Shown: positions 42,095-51,195 of the stretch, piece after piece
Layout of the letters: every line of letters begins with the position of its first letter
Numbering within the stretch: position 1 is the first letter of the stretch
NCBI RefSeq assembly: GCF_020859565.1
Contig: NZ_JAJHUO010000042.1
Span: 1 to 64,000 of the forward strand
Length of the DNA: 64,000 nucleotides
Source: Saccharothrix luteola
GTDB lineage: Bacteria; Actinomycetota; Actinomycetes; Mycobacteriales; Pseudonocardiaceae
Direction: 5' to 3'
Program-made: the position numbers and the translations under genes
Notes under the pieces: generated by a model
The model's input: the letters and a program-made list of their open reading frames with translations, nothing else
Databases searched by the model: none
Told to the model about the DNA's origin: nothing

Positions 42095-43749
42095 CAGTCG
42101 TACACCCCTTCCACCGCCCACTTGCCACCCGCGCGGATCAGCAGGAACGCGAGCTCCTCGCCGTCCGCCGCGGTTCCCAGCACTTGCAGTCGTGCACCGC
42201 GCATCGCGGTCTCCGCGTCCCACCAGCGCTCGTCCACCGGCCACGGCCCCGACCACGCCACGACCTGCCGCGCACGGCCGCCGTGCACGATCCGGTGCGG
42301 CCGCACGACCAGCTCGGCGTAGCCGGTGACCACGACGTCCGCGCCGGAGGAGTCCAGCAGCGCGACCGGTTCGGGTTCGGCGAACACCGTCGCGGGCGAC
42401 GGCCCGGGCAGCTGCCCCGGCCACGGCTGCTCCGCGTCGGCCGCCGGGGTGCGCTCGTCGCCCCACGGCACCAGCCGCACCCGCTCGACCGGTCCGCGTC
42501 CACCGCCGAGCACGGGCGTGAGCACGGCGTCCGGTCCGAGCAGGCCCTGGACGTGCACCATCGCGCGCGCCGCGCGTTCCGCCGCCTCACCCTGGTCCTG
42601 ACCCGCGCCCGGCCACAGGCCCAGTTGCAGCGCGGTGGCGTCGACCACCTCTTCGGGGTCCAGGCGCAGCAGGTGGATGCCGGCGGTCGGGCCGGCCCCG
42701 AGGTGGGCACGGGTGAGCCAGCCGTCGAGCTGCCAGCGGACGCGGTCGGCGATGCCCTGCGGGGTCAGCGGCTCGGCGCAGCGCCACAGCCGGTGCAGTT
42801 CCTCGCCGTTCTCGGTGGTGGCCCGGATGCCGAGGCGGGTGCACGCCAGACCGCGGTCGGCGAGGCCCGCGTGCAGGCGTTCGGCGAGGCCCTTCGCCGC
42901 GAACGCCGCCGCGTCGACCCGGTCGATCGGCGGGTCGAGTTCCCGGGTGACCGACAGCTCGGGCGGCGGACGGCGGCGTGACCTGGGACGTTCCTCCAGC
43001 CCGGCGGCCAGCCGGTGGGCCAGCACGGCGGCGCGGCCGAAGCGGGTGGCGACGTCGCGCTCGGGCACGGCGGCGAACGCGCCGAGCGTGCGCAGGCCGA
43101 GGCGGCGCAGCAGGTCGACCAGCGCGGCCCGGTCCTCCCGGCGTTCGGCGGGCTGGTCGAGCTCGTGGACGCCCAGCGGCGCGAGGAACTCCCGGGTCCG
43201 GCCCGGCGGCACGACCAGCCCGCGGTGCGCGGCCAGGGTCGACGCGAACAGCCCGTCGGCGAGCCCGACCTGCGCCTCGACCCCGGCCCGCACCGCGATG
43301 TGGTCGACCACGCGCTCGGCGGCCGACTCGGCGGACCCGAAGTACCCGACCGGCCCTTGGGCGGCGACGACCACCAACCCCGGCCGGACCACCTCGATCC
43401 CGGGCGCGAGCTCCTCCACCGCCGCCGCGACCGGCTCGAAGAGACGGGCGTCGCGCACCTCGTCGTACTCGAAGACGGCCAGCTCGGGACACTGCCCCTG
43501 GGCCGCGCGCCGCCGCATCCCGCGCCGCACGCCTTCGGCGCGGGCGACCGCCGAACAGGCGACGACTTCACCCGATCCCATGACGGCGGCAGGGACGTGC
43601 GGCGGGAGGGAAGCCTCGGCGGAGGCCGCCACCACCGGCCAGTCAGGGCACCAGACGGCAAGCGTGTACAGGGGATTCACCTCTTCGACGGGTTCGTTCG
43701 ACGGTTGGAGGGACGGGTGGGGACGGGTTGGGAGGCGCGCACGGCTCAC
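42094..43749 (-). CDS. imuB: ImuB, Y-family polymerase-like mutasome protein
   Basis: A 551-residue Y-family polymerase homologue. N-terminus LAVWCPDWPVVAASA replaces the usual DxD-bearing motif, so the protein should be catalytically dead, as in mycobacterial ImuB, and act as the hub linking DnaE2 to the beta clamp. The middle keeps the Y-family thumb-like text (LRRLGLRTLGAFAAVPERDVATRFG). GTG 43749 overlaps the imuA' stop (GTGA). GTG 43680 is an alternative that removes 23 Arg/Pro-rich residues. Confidence 0.92.
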   Translation of the reverse strand: MSRARLPTRPHPSLQPSNEPVEEVNPLYTLAVWCPDWPVVAASAEASLPPHVPAAVMGSGEVVACSAVARAEGVRRGMRRRAAQGQCPELAVFEYDEVRDARLFEPVAAAVEELAPGIEVVRPGLVVVAAQGPVGYFGSAESAAERVVDHIAVRAGVEAQVGLADGLFASTLAAHRGLVVPPGRTREFLAPLGVHELDQPAERREDRAALVDLLRRLGLRTLGAFAAVPERDVATRFGRAAVLAHRLAAGLEERPRSRRRPPPELSVTRELDPPIDRVDAAAFAAKGLAERLHAGLADRGLACTRLGIRATTENGEELHRLWRCAEPLTPQGIADRVRWQLDGWLTRAHLGAGPTAGIHLLRLDPEEVVDATALQLGLWPGAGQDQGEAAERAARAMVHVQGLLGPDAVLTPVLGGGRGPVERVRLVPWGDERTPAADAEQPWPGQLPGPSPATVFAEPEPVALLDSSGADVVVTGYAELVVRPHRIVHGGRARQVVAWSGPWPVDERWWDAETAMRGARLQVLGTAADGEELAFLLIRAGGKWAVEGVYD

Positions 43750-44510
43750 ACCGCCTCGACGGTGGCCGCGAAGGACGGGCCTGGTAGATCGGGCGGGCCG
43801 GTGGAGGCGGGATGCGGCACGCCGGCGGGCGGCAGCGGCGAGTCAGTGGTCGGCAAGGGGACCAGGGAGGGGCGTGCCGGTGGTTCCGCGGCGGTCCCGG
43901 GCAGCACCAGGCTCGTTTGCCGCGGCCTCGCCGCGGCGCCTCGGCCCGTCGCCTGGACGCTGACGGTCCGAGAGGTCAGGAGGCCGTGGCCCGCTGCCAG
44001 CCCGGTCCACCGGCCGGAGGTCGCCGTGAGCTCCACGTCCGCACCCGGCCACGAGACCGTGAAGGGCAGCAGGACCGCTTTGCGGTGACGGGCCCGTGCC
44101 GAGAGCTTGCGCGAAGTCGCCGCGGTGACCGGCGTGGCCAGCACGACCAGGTCGAACCCGTCCAACAGGGCCGCCACGGTCTTCTCGACCTCGCCCTGGT
44201 CCCTGCCAGGTCGAGGGACCAGGGCGAGTCGATGGACGGCCACGCCCAACTCGGCCGCCGCGAGTGCCCCACACCCCGGCAGGCCGACCACGGCCGCCCA
44301 GCATCCTTCCGCGGTCGCCGCGGCCATCAGCGCGAACAGCAACGATGTCGACCCTCGCACCGACACCGTGCTGCCCCGCCGCAGGCCACCCCACGGGAGG
44401 AGCCCTGCCAGTTCCCCGCGAACCGGCAGGGCCCGGTCCGGTGCCTTGGTCAGCTCGCCCGCCGCGCCTACCCCGAGCGCGGTCAGCGTCGCCGTTGCCG
44501 ACCTGGACAC
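43746..44510 (-). CDS. imuA': ImuA', RecA-like mutasome protein
   Basis: A 254-residue protein, RecA-like in its core but without a normal Walker A (LPWGGLRRGSTVSVRGSTSLLFALMAAATAEG) as expected of ImuA'. The Pro/Thr-rich last 50 residues may be the interaction tail. GTG 44510 is chosen because GGGAGGAGGG is just upstream; the frame stays open beyond but that would cross the LexA box and promoter. First gene of the SOS operon, overlapping imuB by 4 bp. Confidence 0.88.
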   Translation of the reverse strand: MSRSATATLTALGVGAAGELTKAPDRALPVRGELAGLLPWGGLRRGSTVSVRGSTSLLFALMAAATAEGCWAAVVGLPGCGALAAAELGVAVHRLALVPRPGRDQGEVEKTVAALLDGFDLVVLATPVTAATSRKLSARARHRKAVLLPFTVSWPGADVELTATSGRWTGLAAGHGLLTSRTVSVQATGRGAAARPRQTSLVLPGTAAEPPARPSLVPLPTTDSPLPPAGVPHPASTGPPDLPGPSFAATVEAV

Positions 44511-44526
44511 CAGCCCTCCTCCCACA

Positions 44527-44554
44527 GATCCGCGCGCACCCCTGTGCGCGGATC
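44527..44554 (-). promoter_or_regulatory. hairpin in the imuA' mRNA leader
   Basis: GATCCGCGC (44527-44535) pairs perfectly with GCGCGGATC (44546-44554). It falls between the LexA box and the ribosome binding site, ending about 5 bp before the latter, so it could tune translation of the SOS mRNA. Confidence 0.5.
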
Positions 44555-44580
44555 GCCGTGGGAAGTCGGCGACCTGTCTG

Positions 44581-44638
44581 TCGAACATCTGTTCGAACGA
44601 CACGGTGATCTTATCCCTAAGCAGCCACCCCCTGTCAA
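44581..44638 (-). promoter_or_regulatory. SOS promoter with LexA box for imuA'-imuB-dnaE2
   Basis: The LexA box TCGAACATCTGTTCGA (44581-44596) is a perfect palindrome of the actinobacterial/Bacillus type. On the minus strand a -35 TTGACA (44638-44633) and -10 TAAGAT (44613-44608), 19 bp apart, precede it, so bound LexA would sit on the start of transcription. Confidence 0.9.
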
Positions 44639-44711
44639 TGCCGGCAGCGTCCACGATCGGGTGGCCGGCAGACTGCTGCTCGCGACACCGACCGGCCACA
44701 CGGGGGGAACC

Positions 44712-45521
44712 GTGAACGCACCTCAGAACCCGCAGAACTGGCCCCAGCAGCCACCACCCGGCTACGGTCCGCCTCAGCCCGGCCCCCAGCAGCCCGGACA
44801 GCCGGGCGGGTACGGCCAGGGCCAACCCGGCGGCTACGGACCGCCCGGTTTCGGACCGCCCGGCCCCCAGCAGCCCGGTTTCGGCCCGTACGGCCCCCAG
44901 CCGCCGAAGAAGAGCCGGACCGGCCTGGTCGTCGGCATCGTGGTCGCCGTCGTCGTGCTGGTCCTCGGCGGTGTCGCCACCACGTTCCTGCTGGACTACT
45001 ACGAGCAGCCGGGCGGCGGCCCCGGCGAGCAGCCGATCGCCGAGTGCGACCTCAGCGCCGACCTCAAGTCACAGGCGCACGTCAGCAGCTTCCGCCTGGT
45101 CGAGAAACCGGCGCAGGACCAGGGCCTGAAGCGCTGGAACTGCCACTGGCAGCAGACCGGGGGCAAGGACGGCCGCAACCCGCGCAGCATGGCCTTCTAC
45201 ATCTACGACTACCGCGACTTCACCGACAAGTCGAACCAGAACGTCGAGCACGCGGAGAGCACCTACGACGACGCCGCCGGGTTCGCCAACGGCCTGCAGA
45301 CCAAGCCGGTGGAAGGCCTCGGCGACGAGGCGATGCTGATCATCGAGCCCACGCCGCGCGACTCGATCGACGTGAAGCTGATCGCCCGCCAGGACGCGGT
45401 GGTCTGGAGCATCACCTACAGCGGGCGGGACAAGGGTCTCATCAGCGACTCGCCGATGCCGCTGGCCGACGCGGAGGCCGTGGTCCGCAAGACGGCCGAA
45501 GAGCTGATCGCGAAGCAGTGA
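44712..45521 (+). CDS. Pro/Gly-rich single-pass membrane protein
   Basis: A 269-residue protein. The cytoplasmic N-terminus (about 1-75) is a PQQPGQPGGYG-type low-complexity tract, followed by one transmembrane helix (LVVGIVVAVVVLVLGGVATTFLL) and a roughly 170-residue outer domain with two Cys (AECDLS and WNCHWQ) likely disulfide-bonded. The outer domain recalls DUF3558-like sensor domains but I am not sure. GTG start with GGGGGAA upstream. It is divergent from the SOS operon and ends at a strong terminator. Confidence 0.82.
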   Translation: MNAPQNPQNWPQQPPPGYGPPQPGPQQPGQPGGYGQGQPGGYGPPGFGPPGPQQPGFGPYGPQPPKKSRTGLVVGIVVAVVVLVLGGVATTFLLDYYEQPGGGPGEQPIAECDLSADLKSQAHVSSFRLVEKPAQDQGLKRWNCHWQQTGGKDGRNPRSMAFYIYDYRDFTDKSNQNVEHAESTYDDAAGFANGLQTKPVEGLGDEAMLIIEPTPRDSIDVKLIARQDAVVWSITYSGRDKGLISDSPMPLADAEAVVRKTAEELIAKQ

Positions 45522-45526
45522 AACGC

Positions 45527-45560
45527 GGGGGCTCCCCGTCAGAGCCGACGAGGAGCCCCC
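45527..45560. terminator. two-way terminator between convergent genes
   Basis: GGGGGCTCC (45527-45535) pairs with GGAGCCCCC (45552-45560). It lies 5 bp past the stop of the + strand gene and 7 bp from the purH stop, serving both. Confidence 0.85.
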
Positions 45561-45567
45561 GAAAGCG

Positions 45568-47151
45568 CTAGTGCGCGAAGTGCCGCGTGCCGGTCAGGTA
45601 CACGGTCACGCCGGCGGCCTCCGCCGCCGCGATCACCTCGGCGTCGCGCACCGAACCACCGGGCTGCACGACCGCGCGCACACCGGCCTCCACCAGCACC
45701 TCCAGCCCGTCCGGGAACGGGAAGAACGCGTCCGACGCGGCCACCGCACCCCGCGCCCGCTCACCGGCACGCGCCACCGCCAGCCGGGCCGCGTCGACCC
45801 GGTTGACCTGGCCCATGCCCGCGCCGACGGTCGCGCCACCGGACGCGAGCAGGATCGCGTTCGACTTCACCGCCCGGCACGCCCGCCACGCGAACGCCAG
45901 GTCGGCCAAGCCCTCCTCGTCCAACGGCGTGCCGCACACGTGGGTCCACTTGGCCGGGTCGTCGCCCTCGGCCTCGATCGTGTCCGCCGTCTGCAGCAAC
46001 AACCCGCCCGACACCGCACGCATCTCGACGCCACCGCGCTCGGGCGCCGGCGCGACCAGGATGCGCACGTTCTTCTTCCGCGTCAGCACGTCCACCGCGC
46101 CGTCGGCGTACGAGGGCGCGATGACGACCTCGGTGAAGATCTCCGCCACCTGCTCGGCCATCTCCACGGTCACCTCGCGGTTCGCCGCGATCACGCCGCC
46201 GAACGCGCTCACCGGGTCGCACGCGTGCGCGTTGCGGTGCGCCTCGGCGATCGCGCCCGGACCGTCCACCTTGGACACCGCGATGCCGCACGGGTTGGCG
46301 TGCTTGATGATCGCCACGCACGGCAGCTCGTGGTCCCACGCCGCCCGCCACGCCGCGTCGGCGTCGACGAAGTTGTTGTAGGACATCTCCTTGCCGTGCA
46401 GCTGCTCCGCCGTCGCCAGCCCGGAGCGCCCGTCGCCCTGCGTGTACAACGCGGCCCGCTGGTGCGGGTTCTCGCCGTACCGCAGCACCTGCTTGCGGTT
46501 CCACGTCGCGCCGACCCAGCCCGGGAAGCCGGAGCCCTCGTCGTCCGCCGCGACCGCGCTGCCCAGCCACGAGGCCACGGCCACGTCGTAGGACGCGGTG
46601 TGCCGGAACGCGTCCACGGCCAGCCGCTGCCGGTCCGCCAGCGTGAACCCGCCTGCCTCGACCTGCTCCAGCACCCACGAGTACCGCGACGGGTCCACGA
46701 CGACGGCCACGCTGGCGTGGTTCTTCGCCGACGCGCGCACCATCGCCGGGCCGCCGATGTCGATCTGCTCCACGCACTCGTCCGCCGACGCGCCCGAAGC
46801 CACCGTCTGCGTGAACGGGTACAGGTTCACCACGAGCAGGTCGAACGGCTCGATGCCCAGCTCGCGCAGCGTCTCCAGGTGCGACTCGCGCCGGGTGTCG
46901 GCGAGCAGCCCCGCGTGCACGCCGGGGTGCAGCGTCTTCACCCGACCGTCCAGCGCCTCCGGGAACCCGGTGACGCCCTCGACCGGCGTGACCGGCACGC
47001 CCGCGTCGGCCAGCGCGCGCGCCGTGCCGCCGGTGGAGACGATCTCGACTCCGGCCGCGTGCAGGCCGGTGGCCAGTTCCAGCAGCCCCGACTTGTCGGA
47101 AACCCCGATCAGGGCCCGGCGAACCGGTCGCCTCTCGGCAGGAGTGGTCAC
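45568..47151 (-). CDS. purH: AICAR transformylase / IMP cyclohydrolase
   Basis: A 527-residue bifunctional enzyme for the last two steps of IMP synthesis. The N-terminal cyclohydrolase (MGS-like) domain shows ALIGVSDKSGLLELA, STGGTA, and GRVKTLHPGVHAGLL; the transformylase part has LRYGENPHQRAALY, the KHANPCG substrate loop, and SDAFFPFPDG. It overlaps purN by 4 bp (ATGA). The formyl donor it uses is made by the FolD pathway. Confidence 0.97.
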   Translation of the reverse strand: MTTPAERRPVRRALIGVSDKSGLLELATGLHAAGVEIVSTGGTARALADAGVPVTPVEGVTGFPEALDGRVKTLHPGVHAGLLADTRRESHLETLRELGIEPFDLLVVNLYPFTQTVASGASADECVEQIDIGGPAMVRASAKNHASVAVVVDPSRYSWVLEQVEAGGFTLADRQRLAVDAFRHTASYDVAVASWLGSAVAADDEGSGFPGWVGATWNRKQVLRYGENPHQRAALYTQGDGRSGLATAEQLHGKEMSYNNFVDADAAWRAAWDHELPCVAIIKHANPCGIAVSKVDGPGAIAEAHRNAHACDPVSAFGGVIAANREVTVEMAEQVAEIFTEVVIAPSYADGAVDVLTRKKNVRILVAPAPERGGVEMRAVSGGLLLQTADTIEAEGDDPAKWTHVCGTPLDEEGLADLAFAWRACRAVKSNAILLASGGATVGAGMGQVNRVDAARLAVARAGERARGAVAASDAFFPFPDGLEVLVEAGVRAVVQPGGSVRDAEVIAAAEAAGVTVYLTGTRHFAH

Positions 47152-47810
47152 GGGATGCTCACCTTTCGTCCGTTCACGGTGCAGCCCTCGCGGGCCAGGC
47201 GGGCGACCACGTCGACCAGCAGCCGCCGCTCCACCACCTTGATGCGCTCGTGCAGGCTTTCGACGTCGTCGTCATCGGCGACGACGACCGCTTCCTGGGC
47301 CAGGATCGGCCCGGTGTCCACACCGCCGTCCACCAGGTGCACGGTCGCGCCGGTCACCTTCACGCCGTAGTCGACGGCGTCGCGGACGCCGTGCGCGCCG
47401 GGGAAGGCGGGCAGCAGCGCGGGGTGGGTGTTGACCATCCGGCCGCCGAAGCGGGCCAGGAAGGCGGGTCCGAGGATCTTCATGAAGCCGGCGGTGACCA
47501 CCAGGTCCGGTTCGTGCGCCTCGACGGCGTCGGCGAGCGCGGTGTCCCACGCGTCGCGGTCGGTGTGGTCGCGCAGCTTCACCGCGAAGGAGGGGACGCC
47601 CGCGCGCTCGGCGCGGCTCAGGCCCTCGATGCCGGCGCGGTCCGCGCCGACGGCGACCACCTCGACCGGGTATCCGGGGTCGGCCGCCGCGTCCAGCAAC
47701 GCCTGCAACAGGGTGCCGGAACCGGAGACGAGGACGACGACCCTGGCGGGGACGGGAAGCCGGAGTGTGGTCGCGGCGCTCAGCGTGCTCTCCTTGCTGG
47801 GGACTGTCAC
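47148..47810 (-). CDS. purN: phosphoribosylglycinamide formyltransferase
   Basis: A 220-residue GAR transformylase using 10-formyl-THF. The motifs are VVVLVSGSGTLLQALLDA, AGFMKILGPAFL, the catalytic NTHPALLPAFPGAHGVRDA, and VDTGPILAQEAV. About 15 residues precede the usual start, so GTG/ATG choice near 47810 is not certain. Part of the DUF6350-purN-purH operon. Confidence 0.96.
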   Translation of the reverse strand: MTVPSKESTLSAATTLRLPVPARVVVLVSGSGTLLQALLDAAADPGYPVEVVAVGADRAGIEGLSRAERAGVPSFAVKLRDHTDRDAWDTALADAVEAHEPDLVVTAGFMKILGPAFLARFGGRMVNTHPALLPAFPGAHGVRDAVDYGVKVTGATVHLVDGGVDTGPILAQEAVVVADDDDVESLHERIKVVERRLLVDVVARLAREGCTVNGRKVSIP

Positions 47811-47838
47811 AGCAGCTCAAGAGCAGCCTAGGCGTTGC

Positions 47839-49359
47839 CTAGCGGGGCTTGTCGGCCAGGTCCTCCGGGTCGGCCTCGTCGCCCTCGTCGGGGTCGGGGT
47901 CCTCGCCCGGGTCGTCGGGGTCGGCGTCCTCGGCCAACTCCTCTTCGAGGTCGTCGTACTCGTCGAGGTCGTGGTCGAACTCTTCGTCATCCTCTTCGTC
48001 GAGCTCGTCCTCGTCCTCTTCGTCGAGCTCTTCTTCGAGCTCCTCGTCGAGCTCCTCGCCGTCTTCTTCCTCGTCGAACTCCTCGTCGAGTCCTTCGGCT
48101 TCCTCGTCGTACTCGGCTTCGTCGTCGTAGTCCTCTTCGTCCACGACGGCCTCCGGCTCGGGCTCGGCTTCCACCACGCGCGGCGGCCGGGGCCCGGAGA
48201 ACCAGGCCACCACCGCGCCCGGCACGGTCACCCAGCCGAACGTCAGCACGGCCAGCAGCCCGGCCGGGATGGTGACCGGGTTGAACACCCCGCCGCCCAG
48301 CGCGCCGCCGGCCACCGCCGCCAGCACCAGCGCGCCGACGCCCGCGGTGACCGCCGCGACCAGCACCGCGCGCACCCGGGCCCGCGGCGTCTCGGCCGCG
48401 TCGCGCAACGAGAACCCCGCCACCACGCCGATCACGCCCGGCAGCACGAGCACCAGCGGCAGGTAGGACGCCTGCTCCTCGGGCAACGCGGCCAGCAGCG
48501 GCACGGCGGGCACCGGGCCGCCGACGAACTCCAGCGGGCCCACCACCGCCGCGCCGATCGAGAACCCCGAGCCCACCACGTACGACAACGCGCCGACCAC
48601 CGCGTTCGGCAGGTACGCCAGGCACAGCAGCCAGATGCCGAGGACCGTGCCGATGGTGCCGCCGCTCTGGTCGAACAGCACCGCGGTGGTCGACCACGAG
48701 AACACCAGCCCGAGCGCCAGCACCAGCGCACCTGCCGCGACCAGCGCGAACAACGCCAGCGCGCCCGTGCGCAGCCCGCGCCGCGCCACCGGGTCGACCC
48801 GCTCGAACACGACTTCCACCAGGCCGCAGCGCTGCGCGACGCCCGCGACCGCCGCCAGCCCGGACACCACCGCGCACCCGAAGAACGCCCCCGCGGGCGT
48901 GGCCCGGACCGGACCCTCGTCACCCATCAGGAACGCGATCACGCTGCCGACCACGGCGTGCGCGCCGGCGATGCTGAACACCACCGACCGCGCCTGCAAC
49001 GGCTCGAACAGCCCCAACCGGTCCGCCGCGCCCGCCGCCGCCCGGTACACCAGCAGCATCACCAGCGCGGTCGGCAGCAGCGGCAGCAGGCCGAGCTGCC
49101 CGCCGTCGAAGCGCAGCGGCACGTGGTGCGCGACCAGCCAGCCCGGCGCGGCGGCGGTCAGCACACCGGTCGTCGAGAACGACGCGTGCGCGGCCGTCGA
49201 GGAGATCAGCGCGAGGAGCGCGGCGACGCCCGCGTAGCCGATGACCACCGACCCGGCGGCGGTCATCGTGAGCACGCGCACCCGTTCGGCGCGGGAGAAC
49301 TCGGGCGGGCGGACGGAGTCCGTCACGACACCGTGCGAGGTCGTTTGCTGCACCGACAT
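47839..49359 (-). CDS. DUF6350 membrane protein with acidic tail
   Basis: A 506-residue protein: about ten transmembrane segments over residues 20-390 and then a striking 110-residue cytoplasmic tail made almost only of Asp and Glu (starting PEPEAVVDEEDYDDEAEYDEE). The membrane part matches DUF6350, a family that sits next to purN in many actinobacteria (Rv0955 in M. tuberculosis). Function is unknown. It is 28 bp upstream of purN and probably in the same operon. Confidence 0.88.
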   Translation of the reverse strand: MSVQQTTSHGVVTDSVRPPEFSRAERVRVLTMTAAGSVVIGYAGVAALLALISSTAAHASFSTTGVLTAAAPGWLVAHHVPLRFDGGQLGLLPLLPTALVMLLVYRAAAGAADRLGLFEPLQARSVVFSIAGAHAVVGSVIAFLMGDEGPVRATPAGAFFGCAVVSGLAAVAGVAQRCGLVEVVFERVDPVARRGLRTGALALFALVAAGALVLALGLVFSWSTTAVLFDQSGGTIGTVLGIWLLCLAYLPNAVVGALSYVVGSGFSIGAAVVGPLEFVGGPVPAVPLLAALPEEQASYLPLVLVLPGVIGVVAGFSLRDAAETPRARVRAVLVAAVTAGVGALVLAAVAGGALGGGVFNPVTIPAGLLAVLTFGWVTVPGAVVAWFSGPRPPRVVEAEPEPEAVVDEEDYDDEAEYDEEAEGLDEEFDEEEDGEELDEELEEELDEEDEDELDEEDDEEFDHDLDEYDDLEEELAEDADPDDPGEDPDPDEGDEADPEDLADKPR

Positions 49360-49415
49360 CCTCCCACTGTCCCAGTAGCGGTGAGCCGTTCGGTCGAGAC
49401 TCGCCGGACATGCGA

Positions 49416-49451
49416 AGAGGGGTGGCGACCGGGTTCCGGCGCCACCCCTCT
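49416..49451 (-). terminator. terminator after the DUF5336 gene
   Basis: AGAGGGGTGGCG (49416-49427) pairs perfectly with CGCCACCCCTCT (49440-49451) around a 12-base loop, 10 bp beyond the stop of the DUF5336 gene on the minus strand. Confidence 0.85.
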
Positions 49452-49461
49452 CACGACGTGC

Positions 49462-50118
49462 TCAGCCCTGCTGCGGGCCGCCGAACCCGCCGGGCGGCGT
49501 GCCCTGGCCGGGCTGCTGACCGGGCTGGCCGAACTGGCCGGGCTGCGGCATGTAGGACGTCGGCTGCGGCTGGCCCGGCTGCTGGACCTGCTGCTGCGGC
49601 GGCGGCGCCTGCTGGCCGAACTGGCCGGACGGCGGGCCGAACTGCTGCGGCTGCTGGCCCTGCTGCGGGAACGCGCCGGACTGCGGGTTCCAGCCACCCG
49701 GCTGGCCGTAGACGTTCGCGGCCTTCGGCTGGAGCTTCACGATGCCGGTCTCGAGCAGCAGGCTCATCACGACCGCCGCCGACACCAGCAGCGACACGAT
49801 CAGCAGCACGATCTGCATGCCCTGGACGTCGGCCTCGGTGGTGATCAGACCCTGGAGCAGGCTGAGCGTGGGGATCAGCGCGAACGGCACCGCCGCGTAC
49901 AGCAGGCCCTTGGGCGCCTGCGGCAGCACGGACAGGCCGGCGAGGATGCCCGCCGCGTACAGGTACTCGGACGACGGCACGTCGTCGGCGAACGCGAGCA
50001 GGAACGCGATCAGCGCCAGACCGGCGGCGACCAGCGGAAGGATGAGGTTCAGGTTCACACCCACCGCCGGCTGCGCCGGACCCGGCTGCTGCTGAGGGGC
50101 GCCGTACGGCTGGGACAT
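49462..50118 (-). CDS. DUF5336 (34 kDa antigen-like) membrane protein
   Basis: A 218-residue protein with four transmembrane segments (about residues 22-130) between a short N-terminus and a Gln/Pro/Gly-rich C-terminal tail (about 140-218) full of QPGQ and QFGQ units. This matches DUF5336 proteins such as Rv0954, again in the conserved order next to sucCD and DUF6350. ATG 50118 with GGAGGAG 9 bp upstream. The tail is probably disordered and may scaffold envelope proteins. Confidence 0.87.
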   Translation of the reverse strand: MSQPYGAPQQQPGPAQPAVGVNLNLILPLVAAGLALIAFLLAFADDVPSSEYLYAAGILAGLSVLPQAPKGLLYAAVPFALIPTLSLLQGLITTEADVQGMQIVLLIVSLLVSAAVVMSLLLETGIVKLQPKAANVYGQPGGWNPQSGAFPQQGQQPQQFGPPSGQFGQQAPPPQQQVQQPGQPQPTSYMPQPGQFGQPGQQPGQGTPPGGFGGPQQG

Positions 50119-50246
50119 GATGCGGTCTCCTCCACCTGCGGAACTGATTTCGGGTCGACAGAACGCTAGCCGATGCGCACTCTCCGACGGCGACCGGACC
50201 TCCGTGGTTCCCCCCAATGTGCGCATTGACTCGTCCCGGGACGCAC

Positions 50247-50278
50247 CGAGGGCCACCTCCCGGGGGAGGTGGCCCTCG
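50247..50278 (-). terminator. terminator after sucD
   Basis: CGAGGGCCACCTCC (50247-50260) pairs perfectly with GGAGGTGGCCCTCG (50265-50278) around a 4-base loop, 24 bp beyond the sucD stop. Confidence 0.9.
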
Positions 50279-50302
50279 ATGTCGCGCACGAACGGCCCAG
50301 TG

Positions 50303-51193
50303 TCAGCCGATGGACTGCATGATCTCCCGCATCAGCGCGGCCGTCTCGCTCGGCGTCTTGCCGACCTTGACGCCCGCCGCCTCCAGGGCTTCCTTCTTCG
50401 CCTGCGCGGTGCCGGCCGAGCCGGACACGATCGCGCCCGCGTGGCCCATCGTCTTGCCCTCGGGGGCGGTGAAGCCCGCCACGTAGCCGACGACCGGCTT
50501 GGTGACGTTCTCCTTGACGTAGGCCGCGGCCCGCTCCTCGGCGTCGCCGCCGATCTCGCCGATCATCACGATCGCCGCGGTGTCCGGGTCGGCCTCGAAG
50601 GCCGCCAGCGCGTCGATGTGGGTGGTGCCGATGATCGGGTCGCCGCCGATGCCGATGGCGGTGGAGAACCCGAAGTCGCGCAGCTCGTACATCATCTGGT
50701 AGGTCAGCGTGCCGGACTTCGACACCAGACCGATCTTGCCCGCGCCGGAGATGTTGGCCGGGATGATGCCCGCGTTGGACTGCCCGGGGCTGATCAGGCC
50801 GGGGCAGTTCGGGCCGATGATCCGGGTCTTGTTGCCGGTCGCCACGGCGTGCGCCCAGAACGCGGCGGTGTCGTGCACCGGGATGCCCTCGGTGATCACG
50901 ACGGCCAGGCCGATGCCCGCGTCGATCGCCTCGATCACGGCCGCCTTGGCGAACGCCGGCGGCACGAAGATCACGGTGACGTCGGCTCCGGTCGCCTCCA
51001 TGGCCTCGACCACGGAACCGAACACCGGCAGCACGTTGCCGTCGAAGTCGACCTTCTCGCCCGCCTTGCGCGGGTTCACGCCGCCGACGATGTTCGTGCC
51101 GGAGGCCAGCATCCGCTTGGTGTGCTTGGTGCCCTCGGCGCCGGTCATGCCCTGGACGATGACCTTGCTGTCCTTGGTGATGAAGATAGCCAT
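50303..51193 (-). CDS. sucD: succinyl-CoA synthetase alpha subunit
   Basis: A 296-residue subunit that binds CoA and carries the phosphorylated histidine. Motifs: TKDSKVIVQGMTGAEGTKHTKRML, IIGPNCPGLISPGQ, GIGGDPIIGTTHIDAL, and the His-containing GKTMGHAGAIVSG. The ATG at 51193 is 2 bp after the sucC stop, giving a sucC-sucD operon. Confidence 0.97.
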   Translation of the reverse strand: MAIFITKDSKVIVQGMTGAEGTKHTKRMLASGTNIVGGVNPRKAGEKVDFDGNVLPVFGSVVEAMEATGADVTVIFVPPAFAKAAVIEAIDAGIGLAVVITEGIPVHDTAAFWAHAVATGNKTRIIGPNCPGLISPGQSNAGIIPANISGAGKIGLVSKSGTLTYQMMYELRDFGFSTAIGIGGDPIIGTTHIDALAAFEADPDTAAIVMIGEIGGDAEERAAAYVKENVTKPVVGYVAGFTAPEGKTMGHAGAIVSGSAGTAQAKKEALEAAGVKVGKTPSETAALMREIMQSIG

Positions 51194-51195
51194 CG

